Shown here: positions 54,835 to 64,000 of the stretch, piece by piece
How the letters are laid out: the number at the start of each line of letters is the position of its first letter
How positions within the stretch are numbered: the first letter of the stretch is position 1
NCBI GenBank assembly: GCA_027924645.1
Contig: BSBN01000860.1
Location: 8,680,001 to 8,744,000 of the forward strand
Direction of reading: 5' to 3'
DNA: 64,000 nt
Source of the DNA: Cunninghamia lanceolata
Taxonomy: Eukaryota; Streptophyta; Pinopsida; Cupressales; Cupressaceae
Translations under genes and position numbers: made by a program
The notes under the pieces: generated by a model
Databases searched by the model: none
What the model saw: the letters and a program-made list of their open reading frames with translations, nothing else
What the model was told of the DNA's origin: nothing

Positions 54835-56529
54835 GGATCCACTGGCAAAGAGAGTAAAGGCTTAAAAGGAGTCTATTAGGGAGCCAGCCCAGGAGGAGCA
54901 GAATGCAAGTAGACCTCATTCCACCAACACTTCTTCCGTCCAAGAGATCGATCTATTCTCCGATGACAATTTGCAAACAGCTAAGGATAAAGGGCCCGTG
55001 GAGGAAGAAATGATCCCGAATGAACACAAGGAGGAAGGAGACGATGAGTCCATGGATTCCGCCCAAGAACGGACTCCCAGCCTGGTTGTAGGAAATCATC
55101 CTAACCATTCCTCGCGAAATCCAGGGGAGGTCCAAATTGAGGACATGCTTCATCACCCTGATATGGAATTCCTGAATGAGGAGTTCAATTCCGGTGAAGT
55201 GCCAATACCCATACCGCAAGTGGATCAGGGACCACAGGAACCACTAAGGGAAGTCAATCCGTCCACACAACCCAAGTGGCTACAAGATAGTTTGAAGAAG
55301 TCAGTCAAGAGGAATGATCCTTCCGCCGAACTTGGAAACTTCCTGGCCAGGATAGGAAAATCCGCAGACCCGAAGAAGCCAAAGAAGTATTCCAGGATCA
55401 TTAGAGATGAATCAAGGTCTCGCCAGGTAGAGATAGCAATTCCAAGGGTTGATGAGGCGAAAGAAGACATTAATCCTGAAGATTTTGACGTAGTGATAGT
55501 TGATCTTGGACCAACTACAAAGGGACAGGAAATGGAGGTGCTGGTGGATTCCATTGCCACCGTCAAAGAAAGATTGAGGAGGGAGGAAGAGAAGAAGAAT
55601 CAACTGAAGAAGGAGAATGAGGAATTAAAGCATTACATCCAGCTTCTCATGGGCCCACTGCAATCTGCCCAAGGAATAGCAACCCAACCTGCAAGCATAA
55701 CCAGGGATTCACTAGCAGAGTTCGAAGTGTTGAGATCAGCTAGTCATGCAACAAAGGAATGGATGGAGGTCTCGGATAGAGCTCATAAGTTTATAAAGGA
55801 TCTCGTCCAGGTGAACGGAAGGGTTGCTGCACTCATGGACGGGACTCAGGCAATTCTGGAGGTCTGTCAGCAATTCACTATTGTCCAGGAGGAAACCATC
55901 CCAAGATTTAAGGCGCTGATGAACACTCCAAAACAGGACTTGGTGAGAGATAAAGTAATACAGGCGAATTTAGCCTACAATTTCCTTAGTTGGTACTCCG
56001 CCTTGGTCATGAAGACGGATAACCTTGAGAAGATTGAGAGTGACACTACCTAGGCCCACGCCATGTTGAGGGAAATCCAGGACAAAATCCTCATGTCCAT
56101 GGAGGCCTAGTTCGATCTGGAAGTAGCACAGGATGGAGTCATTAACTTGGAGGAGTTAAGAGGCAAGATGCAGAACATATACTTCAAGGTTGATTATGCT
56201 ACCCTGGGGGGTCTCATCTTGAGGTTGCGTCTTCATTCCTGATCTTCATGAACAGTATCCAGGAGCTGAGGGCGGATTGGGAGAATGTCCTCACTACTTG
56301 TGCCACCACCTCGTCGGTCATGGAGTTCAAGTTGGAGAACATGCCCAGTATTCCTATGGAGGAATTGGAAGTTGTCCTGACCAGGTTTGTGGAAGCAAAG
56401 ACCAAGGAGCAGGAAGAAGTTCCAGCTGACCAGGACTGTCCTGTCCAGAAGTCCTTGTCAGCATGGGCGCCCAGGACAGGTGGCAGTCATCTACTCACAC
56501 ATGCTGGCGACCCCACCTACCACCTTTAG
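54835..56529 (+). pseudogene. Unrecognised large reading frame, C-terminal half (acidic and coiled coil)
   Basis: Continues in frame from the part ending at 50578, with one TAA near 54864. The 360-codon open stretch 54971-56053 has an acidic N-terminus (EEEMIPNEHKEEGDDESMDS), Pro/Asn-rich text, a basic patch (DPKKPKKYSRIIRDESRSRQ), then a strong coiled coil (ATVKERLRREEEKKNQLKKE) and helical text to residue 360. After TAG codons at 56051 and 56108 it continues in a shifted frame to about 56529 (MNSIQELRADWENVLTTCAT). No enzyme motif is visible. The acidic, basic and coiled-coil layout suggests a structural or nucleic-acid-associated protein, but this is inference. Confidence 0.5.
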
Positions 56530-56597
56530 GGTTTCTGACATGGGCACAGATTTTGAGGAAATCAGATTTCCTCCCCCCTCTATGTACTTTGCTTGCC

Positions 56598-56606
56598 TAT
56601 ATAAAG
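56598..56606 (+). promoter_or_regulatory. Second TATA box of the long family-2 unit
   Basis: TATATAAAG followed by GCTTGGGCGCCTCATTTG, similar to GCCTTGTTGCCTCATTTG after the TATA box of the solo copies. It is about 1.05 kb from the unit end and just after the unknown reading frame ends. Confidence 0.6.
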
Positions 56607-57648
56607 GCTTGGGCGCCTCATTTGAAGGGGCCCTTTTTGGTTGCATTTTCATTTTCTCATGCTCTTCGAGCACCTAGCTTGTTAGTCTCATTTATGTACC
56701 ACTCCATTTTTGGAGCAGAAAACTTCAAAGGATCAGTAAGATTGTTGTAGAAACATTTTCCAGATCAATAATATGAGCATTGTGGATTGGTGTTTGTAGA
56801 GTTCTTTGGATTATGTCATGGTTTTTTCTATTTCCTTTAAAGCAAATCTTAAGCTCCAAGTGTTGAAGTTGTTTCATTTCCTTTTATCTTTTAGCTTCAT
56901 TAGTTAGAATGGTGGAGATTGTTACTATTGATGCATGATTGAAACTGATTGTTCACACCATTTGTGATCTATGGCTTGCAAATCACAGTGTATGGTTGAT
57001 CTGAACTTATTTCAAAGTTTAACTTCGATTGTTGCTACACGTTTCAGTTCCATGTCCTTGGCAGGAGCAGTCTAAAAATCCTTGCTTCCCCTCAGAAGAT
57101 AGCACCATCTCTGCCTAGTTGTTGCCTCATGACAAAGCAGAAGCGTGGTTCCAGTTTCTATCCTCAGCAGTAGTCCTTTCCATCGATTAGATTCCTGAAC
57201 CCTTGTCTTTCTTTTTGCATTTTCTTTAGATTCACAGTAGGAATAGTTCATAGAAGAGCTTATTGACAAAACATTCCCCTATTGCAGAGGTAGAGCTAAG
57301 TAAATCCATACCTTTCCCTTGCACTAGATTGAAAAATCCAAGCCTTTCCCTTGCAAGAAGCAGAAGAGTCCGAATCCAACCTCCAGAAGTCATAGTGAGA
57401 TCCAAGTTTTCCCTTCCCTGCTAAAAAAGAGCACTTAGTTTCACGCGTAAGTCCCCCTCATGATTACCAGCAAATCACATCATTCCACAGAGCTTTTCCC
57501 ACACCCGTCAAGACCTGACACAAAAGGAACCTTGGAGTAGTCTCATTCGATCATAAAGTTCAGCGTCTAAGAAGCTTTGTTCAAGAGACGATAGAACACT
57601 CTGTGTCTTTATCCTAATGTTGCTGCTGTCATAAAACACGCATCAACA

Positions 57649-58680
57649 TAACCCCCCCTAGATTGACCTTTCATTTAACTTAGAGATTTGCCACAATGTG
57701 AAATGGATTGAGGGCCCTCCCTTGCTTGAGGCCTCTAATAAAAATATGTATGACATGTTTGCTTTCTCCTAGGAGCTTTTTAATGCCTTACATTGTAAGT
57801 GATGTCTTGATTTTTCTCCTAAGCAGTAGCAATGTAGATTAGAGTATATTTGGTCTTCTATTGTTGAACCCAAAAAGTCTTGCTTTAGGCGGTTGCTTTT
57901 GTATAAAAAGCTTGTTGTGGGTACTACTCTCTCTTAACTTGGGTTTTAGGTGGGTTCTTGTTCTCATGCAATGTTGATGAGAGTTGCCTGCATGTTTTTT
58001 TTATTGTAAATTTGCTAAAGCTATTTGGAGTACTTTTTTGAAGCGGTGGAAGTTATGTGCTGGCAAAGAATATTTCTTGGTTTGATATTTTGTTTGGTTT
58101 TATTAGTTTTGATAAGAGGTCGAATAAGTTTTATAATAGGTTATGGCTTATCGTGTCTACTGAGATTTTGTGGTTTTTGTGTATGGCAAGGAACAATAAG
58201 GTTTTTCAAGGAAAAAGGTCACTTGCAGACTTTTTCCATGAGTCCACTCTTTCTTCTATTGTTTTGCAGATCACATTGGTGCTGAAAGTTCTAAAGGAGT
58301 TTCATAAATTTCACTCATGGTACTATTACCCTTCATAAGGATTTTCTGTAACAATCTGATTACCTTAATACTGTTTTTGATGTGGATTACTCAGCTACTG
58401 GGGGTGTCTTGCCTGCTTCTGATCCTTCTACTGTTAATCCTAAGTTGGAGACTGATCTCCCATCTAGTCATGTTCTGGGTTCTGATGTTGATGTTGCCCC
58501 GGTTCAGTTTTCAGACGCTGAGGCTGCTCTAAAGAGGAGAGAGGACAGAATTATTGAGGCTTTCATTGATCATGAAGCTGAAACCATCTTGGCCGAGAGT
58601 GATATCTTGGCCGATGTTTCTTGGCTGGAAAAAGAGCAGTCATACAAAATAGATTCTGAAATGTGTATTAGATAAATCTG
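57649..58680 (+). pseudogene. LINE ORF2 3' part (zinc-binding zf-RVT region)
   Basis: After the family-2 unit the text returns to LINE: ICHNVKWIEGPPLLEASNKN, WSSIVEPKKSCFR, then a Cys/His block reading FFYCKFAKAIWSTFLKRWKL (HxLFFHCxFAxxIW type), NISWFDILFGFISFDKRSNK, and STEILWFLCMARNNKVFQ. From 58382 a 97-codon open stretch (ATGGVLPASDPSTVNPKLET onward, acidic and helical) ends at 58675. Frameshifts are common. About 300 residues between the RT part (ending 37308) and this part are missing, so the gypsy block may have replaced DNA, or two LINE copies are involved. Confidence 0.65.
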
Positions 58681-59000
58681 TTTAAGACTCAGATTTTCTC
58701 TGGTAGTTGGATCTGTTGAAGTCTCTTAGTGGGTTTTTTTAATTCTGTAGCTTGATAGTGGCTGCCAGGTTGCAGGCTTGATTCAATGATTTGTAATCCT
58801 GCTGGTATCCAGACTTATTTTGGTTTTTGTAGTAGTGCTAATTTAGGAATGCCCTGTGGGCTCATATTATTTGTAAATTTTGTGAACTTTCAGCAATATA
58901 TAAAAGAATGGGGTGAACAGTTAAAGGTCATATATAAATTCAAAGGACACATACAAATTTACAATAGATTGATATTCTTCACAAACACCCTTTGTGACTA
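58681..59000. other. LINE 3' flank, no gene seen
   Basis: T-rich DNA after the LINE frame, with a short unconvincing open frame from 58786. I see no feature to name. Confidence 0.4.
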
Positions 59001-60371
59001 ATGATGCTTATTTAGGTACATAACATATCTAGGCCTAACTATCAAACGAAGTGTAAAAATAGAATCTGAAGAAGATAAAGGTCTTATAGAAGACAGATGG
59101 CTCAATATGTTGGAGAGTATTTGTTTGTGTATTTGTTTGTACAAATTCTCAACAAGAACAGCATGGGACACGATCCTGTAGTGAAGGCGAAATTCCAAGT
59201 TACAGTTAATTCTAAAGTTAATTGTACTTGAAAGATTAGGTTATCATATGCAGATGAACCTACATTTTTTGTTATGGCCAAGAAAAATTCTCAATGCAAA
59301 AAATGACACTGGAGTTCATAGAGCTTCCAATTAACAAGGAAACAAGACACTAATGGGTGTATCACATTATTTATCAGTCCTCAATATTATAGCAAACAAC
59401 CACAGAGCAAGAATTGTTATCAATCATGCATAGCAAGAAATTTTAGACTTTGGGGAAACTTCTAAACCGATGAAAATGATGGCAACAATCATTGTATTGT
59501 TGAGTTAGCAACAAACTTCAGTTGGGAGATGCATGAGATGGATGTGAAGGTTGCCTTTCACAATGGCATTCTTAAGGTAGAAGTATAAATGAAGCAGCCT
59601 TACAATTTTTTAAGCAAAGCCAAAAATCTTGTTTATAAGCTTAAAAAACATTATCTAATATCTCAAACCCACTGATCCACTAAATGAGATAACAATTTGT
59701 GCATAAAATAACTTAGTCCTGACATGGAGTTGCAAGAATTTTCTTGAAGCTCTTGAAAAGCTGCCAGATAACTGAATTGACTTCTTGCTCTTCTGCATTA
59801 TTATATTTACAATGAGATTATGGCAAAAGGAGGGCAAAGTATTTATATCACAAGAAAATATGTCGAAACAAATGTCAAGCTGAAAATCCAGGTAGATAAC
59901 AAGATTGTTGATGGGAAGACTGTAAAGGCATTTGCTTGAAAGTCAAAAATATCTTAACTTCCACTAGGTTTACGATTAGTTATGCCACTATCACCTCTAC
60001 TTGTCTGTATGTTTCAAAAGACCATTGAAATACATGAGGAACAATAAATTATGGGCTTCCATTCCTAAAATATGAAGGGCTCAAGTTGAAAGATTTCCCA
60101 AACTCGAGTTGGGCCAAAAATATGGACGAAGGAATTCAAGAACAAAAACATGAATTTAACCTTGACTCTGTTGTAATCTTCTGGCTCAGTAAGAAACAAT
60201 GACAATTGCTTTATTGCCTCTTTAGGCAGAATAAAATGTAGCTCGATACCCACACATTACACCAAGGGAAGCCATGCCACAGCATTTTTGTGAGATAGCC
60301 AGAAACTATTCAACTCACAACATATCATGTGTTCTATTCAAAGAGTAAGGACATTGAAACCTATTATAAAA
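59001..60371 (+). pseudogene. Decayed Ty1/copia element, RT to RNase H, left part
   Basis: Copia RT motifs at about 59495-59650: VELATNFSWEMHEMDVKVAF, then HNGILKVEV-MKQPYNFLSK and NLVYKLKK, equivalent to the D-V-x-x-AFL-x-G-x-L and YxLK blocks. Downstream text is mostly unreadable. From 60285 an RNase H fragment reads RNYSTHNISCV and is cut at 60371 by a solo LTR. The minus-strand frame 60253-60065 (MGIELHFILPKEAIKQLSLF) is kept open here and again at 63713, but both lie in a duplicated block. Confidence 0.6.
60131..60366. repeat. Tandemly duplicated host block, copy 1
   Basis: AACATGAATTTAACCTTGAC through GACATTGAAACCTATTAT recurs at 63607-63834 on the far side of the solo LTR, with few differences. 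The duplicated block of about 230 bp covers part of the copia RNase H. Confidence 0.8.
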
Positions 60372-63300
60372 TGTTACATCCCCAAACTTTGACCATGTTT
60401 TACTTTTACTTTCATGTGATTAAGTGGGTAATTAATCATAGATTTTATGATTTGACGTTTAGGGAAAATGTCTGGATAAATCATTGATTATATGAATTAT
60501 GATTAATGCTTAGAATTAGACATGAGATTACATGTTATTGAAATTATTTAAACATGATGTATAATGATTTATTGATGATACACTGATTATAGTTTGTATG
60601 ACTGTGAGTGTAACCAGGGAAAAAAATTCCACCTTCAAGAATGGAAGGAGAGCGTCACCAAAGAGAAGGGGATAGATATTTTGAAAAAGTCGGGTTTGCC
60701 ATTTGAGTTTCAAATTGAACATTACATGAACCTTCATGAGACGAGGTATGTGTCAGTTAACTTTCCTTCTTGGGTTAATCTCATATCAACCATTGTCGAT
60801 TTGTCATTACAGAAAGGCTTCCAATGACAACTTCGTTGAATTGGTCGAGAGATATTCAGGAAATATTATAAGGATAGAGGTTATCCTATTCCCTTTGTCG
60901 AACTATTTGATACACGTATATATTATTCCTTTGAGTACCAACTTAATTTTATTGACGTCAGTCTAAGGTGGCGAGGGAAAAAAAGACCTCTATCCCTTAT
61001 TCGCTTTTTGTTGCATGATTAATTCAATATAGTACTTGGGTATTGCAACAAATGTGTCATTAATAGAATTATATTTACTATTATTCGTCTATGAATATAC
61101 ATACTTATTGTATAAGTGAGTTGTTTGTTTATGTCTCAAACTTTATCTTGCCATGATAACTTAGCCACGGCAGACCACTACATTCATTTTCTTTAAGCAC
61201 TCCGTACTCCACAAAAGGTGGAGAAAGTGGAAAGAGTGTTGTTGAGATGCATGAGCGAGTCATGCGAAGTGGGAGCATGATTATTCATGCATGCTCCTCT
61301 TGGGAGCCTTAATAGGATTGAGTGGACAACTATTCCGGGAAGGGAAGTTGTCATTCGAGTTTTGTCTCATTCGAGATTAAAAGGCAGGGAGACAAGGAAA
61401 AACTATCGTGGACAGTCAAGAAACTAGAGACCATGCGACAAAAAAGCTTGGCAAGCTTGGTAAAGAGTCGGTGCCGAGCAATATTCAGGTATTTTCGAAT
61501 ATTATAGCTATGGCTACAGCTGTGCTCAAAACATCTCTTTTGTTTAAACTGTCAAACCAATTTTGGTTATTCTGTGTTGTTTGTTTAATGCTTGAGGAGG
61601 CCGATATTTCTTTTGTTGAGCAACCAACTTTTCTGCATCTCGGTTGATAACAGTAATACTCTAGCTTCGTCTTAGAAGCTACTCTATGTGATAGCCATCG
61701 AAACGATGGTCGTGTTTTAACCAACAACTTAAAGTTCTCCCTGTGAGAAAGGAGATGGTTATCGGTGAACCCTAAGCCTATGAATTATTATTCTCTATTG
61801 ATATCTATGTATATAGACTTGTAATGTTTGTGTTAAATAGAGTTTCTACCCGTGTTCACTGACAGTACGTCAGTAACGGCGTAGACTAAAGCCACTGGGG
61901 TTGTAAACCCTATCTTTCTTTTGTAGAGTGATAATATAGTGGCCGAGATATCAAGATATCTACCCTGTTTGTATCAACTTTTCTTTTATCAATTGATTCT
62001 ATAAACTGCAGTTAGGAGGTTGTAGCTTACATGTCTATATACAAAAGATTATACTATTCTTTGATGGTGAACAGCGAAGGTGGTCAACTGTGGATAGTAC
62101 CACAGGCCGAGGTATCACCTCACAGTCTCCATGGTTAGAAAATTTGTTTGAGATATAATGGCTCATGATACAAAGAGTTGGTATAGTGTAAAGCAGAACT
62201 ATTATCCTTTATCAAAGTTTAATGTCGTACTTTATTATAAGTAAACTATTATTCTTTATCATAGTATGAAGATAAGACCACTGAAATTAGTGGCAGTTAA
62301 GGAAGGCTAAAGGTCGATAGAACAGTATTATATAATAATACTCACTTGGTTTGTTTTATAAGAACTCTAGATGATATTCAAAGAATGAAGGTGGTTCTTG
62401 AGGCCTTGAACATAATAGTTATTATTGTCAAAATATTGATATTCTTTTATCTTCAAATATCAAGTTTATAATATTGTTTTAGGGGTTAAAGAAGGTAAAC
62501 CTCAAACATTGCAGGAATGTTTAGGAAACAAAAAGACTCTTTTTGTCGATGATAGAGTAAAACAAAAGAAATCATTATCGAAGAGGATTAGATAAAAATC
62601 CTTGAACCAAGTGAATAGCCTTGGGTGAACTTACAAGGTTATCAATAAAACTATTCTTATGTCGAGATGAGACATTAAAACCAAGTGTAATAAATAAACT
62701 TTTGAAACATGGAATAGAGTGACAAGGAGTCACAGATTCCACGTTGCAATTGCATCAGGAAACTTCTTTGAAGGATTAAGACCATATGAACCATCTTGGT
62801 CTTGTACTCCAGATATCGGAGTAGATAACAAAAGTCAGGAAAATTGTGGGTGAGATTTATAAGACACCCTTTAACTAGAAATAGTCAAACTAAACTTACT
62901 GTTGGATGAGATAACTTCTAAGTCGAGTTAGAAGTGGGTGAACAATCGACTACGTTCATTGCGAAACGTCTATATATATTAAATCTTTGGCCAAATTAAT
63001 GCATCCGTCTCTACATGCATTAGTCGGTTCACTGTGTTCCAGATGGCATAACCATCCAGTAGTGTCATACATAGTTAGAGTGGATCTATAGTTGTATGAC
63101 TGTGATGTGTTATGTAGGACACAACACTAGAGACTCAGATGGCAAACCTATTGGTTCTTATATCTATTCCTTTCGTGAAGGGTAGGGCCACTTCCAGGAA
63201 GGAAGGTGTGCGGGGGACCGCCAGTCTATGGTTGGAGGAAAAACACTCGGGTGATGCTCTCCTTCACAAGCAAATGACAAGCCAAGACTTATGAAGACCG

Positions 63301-63603
63301 ATATCAAAACTCCAGATGCGGCATATTCTATTTATATGACTTGACAGTCAAATTTTATGTAAATTTATCTTTATTGCCTTGAGCAAAACATTATGATTGT
63401 AAAGTGAAGGAATTCACTAACATGCTATCTTTGAATATGATATAAATTTTCAGTTTGAAAATATGAAAAAAAGACATGCTTTTTATGTAATGATTATGCA
63501 AGTGATTATTGTTTATTAAAACAAATGTTTAAGATGATCATGATTATTTACTTGATAGTAAATTGGGAATGTGATTTCGGGTAATATGAGATGACATGTT
63601 ACA
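60372..63603 (+). mobile_element. Solo LTR, family 1 (TGTTACATCC type), 3.23 kb
   Basis: Begins TGTTACATCCCCAAACTTTG and ends GACATGTTACA, with identical 5-bp duplications TAAAA (60367-60371 and 63604-63608). TATA-like TCTATATATATT at 62969-62980 is 633 bp from the end, followed by TTTGGCCAAATTAATGCAT and CTACATGCATTAGTCGGTTC. No internal region or second LTR. Short open frames (60594-60827 and 61408-61647) have no recognisable content. It lies precisely at the junction of a host tandem duplication. Confidence 0.88.
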
Positions 63604-64000
63604 TAAAACATGCATTTAACCTTGACTCTGTTGTAATCCTCTAGCTCAGTAAGAAACAATGACAATTGCTTTATTGCCTCTTCAGGCAGAATAAAATGTA
63701 GCTTGATACCCACACATTACACTAAGGGAAGCTCATGCCACAGCATTTTTGTGAGATAGCCAGAAACTATTCAACTCACAACATATCATGTGTCTATTAA
63801 AAGAGTAAGGACATTGAAACCTATTATCATCTTATCCAAGATCAAGTGTGGAAAAAAGTGGTGAAGTTGGTTTTCGGTCCTGCATAATCTCAGCTTGCAA
63901 ATATCCTCACAAATGCATTAAGCAAGAAGAAGCTCAACCAATACAGACAACATCTTGAAGCTTGGAAAAACAAATAAAACAGAATGAAGGAGGAGTGTTA
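63604..64000 (+). pseudogene. Decayed Ty1/copia element, RNase H end, purine tract and 3' LTR start
   Basis: Begins with copy 2 of the duplicated block (63607-63834), then continues: DIETYYHLIQDQVWKKVVKL, SQLANILTNALSKKKLNQYR and HLEAWKNK with a TAA at about 63978. This is the end of copia RNase H (H-I-x-x-x-YH-IRD then ADILTK). A purine tract GAATGAAGGAGGAG lies at about 63982-63995, and TGTTA at 63996 is probably the first bases of the 3' LTR, which runs off the window. Confidence 0.75.

Larger units (their letters stand above)
45935..57648 (+). mobile_element. Very long family-2 LTR-like unit with an internal reading frame
   Basis: Starts TGTTGTGACC with a CCCCATTGCAAATGGGG palindrome 25 bp in, and ends GCATCAACA; both ends match the two family-2 solo LTRs. 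It follows gypsy pol directly, so it is probably that element's 3' LTR. Its length is 11.7 kb, or about 7.45 kb without the nested solo LTR at 50579-54834. Order inside: GCGC-type repeat array, TATA box (48213), leader with a probable intron acceptor (48851), broken frame of about 1,100 codons (48856-56529), second TATA box (56598), and 1.05 kb to the end. The flanking bases (CCAAA and TAACC) are not a duplication, as expected for an LTR bounded on one side by the element interior. It could instead be a separate non-autonomous element. Confidence 0.6.

Noticed and set aside
45935..57648. Family-2 long unit as a complete LTR retrotransposon in its own right
   Set aside because: No primer binding site, no pol and no pair of long direct repeats were seen inside; it fits better as an LTR-like unit following gypsy pol, although this is not settled.
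1..64000. tRNA, rRNA, snoRNA or CRISPR features
   Set aside because: I saw no cloverleaf with anticodon and TTCRA box, no rRNA core, and no spaced identical repeats; primer binding sites only mimic tRNA ends.

Overview
The window looks like nuclear DNA of a land plant with a large, repeat-rich genome. The evidence is plant-type Ty1/copia, Ty3/gypsy Tat-like, LINE, TRIM and hAT elements, TATA-bearing LTRs several kb long, and one spliced plant-type centrin gene. A gymnosperm fits best (very long LTRs, Tat-type archaeal-like RNase H, deep nesting), but this is inference; no marker fixes the species. Only about 0.3 kb is recognisable host coding sequence. I saw no rRNA, tRNA, CRISPR or prokaryotic operon.

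Layout. 1-7279: minus-strand LTR retrotransposon leaving the window on the left. It has a gag-like reading frame (13-432), a primer binding site (523-540) and a complete LTR (543-7279, family 1). In that LTR lies an ORF1-only LINE retroposon (4415-6542) with 18-bp target duplications, and in the LINE a complete 331-bp TRIM (4912-5242) with 5-bp duplications. 7280-10890: minus-strand LINE cut by the LTR element. 10891-12851: AT-rich DNA with a 284-bp tandem duplication. 12852-13554: three minus-strand centrin exons encoding EF-hands 2-4. EF-hand 1 is not visible, so everything to the right may lie inside a giant intron, or the gene is truncated.

15391-58680 is a nested stack on a LINE scaffold. 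LINE pieces lie at 15622-15950, 21034-22385, 35867-37308 and 57649-58680. Between them sit a family-1 solo LTR (15951-21033, exact 5-bp duplications), a non-autonomous LTR element (22386-35866) that itself carries a 1721-bp hAT (24465-26185) and an integrase-deleted copia (27735-32226), and a Ty3/gypsy block. That block has pol at 37309-44540, interrupted by an antisense family-2 solo LTR (38538-42339), followed by a very long family-2 LTR-like unit (45935-57648) that contains another family-2 solo LTR (50579-54834). 59000-64000 is a decayed copia element split by a second family-1 solo LTR (60372-63603).

The most unusual item is the 45935-57648 unit. Between its TG and CA ends it has a repeat array, a TATA box, a probable leader intron and a broken reading frame of roughly 1,100 codons that I do not recognise, then a second TATA box. 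Two related solo LTRs lack the frame. Also notable are an archaeal-like RNase H upstream of RT in the gypsy pol, GCGC-centred repeat arrays, recurring AT-rich hairpins, and tandem host duplications beside two LTR insertions. Boundaries given with exact target-site duplications are firm; others are approximate.
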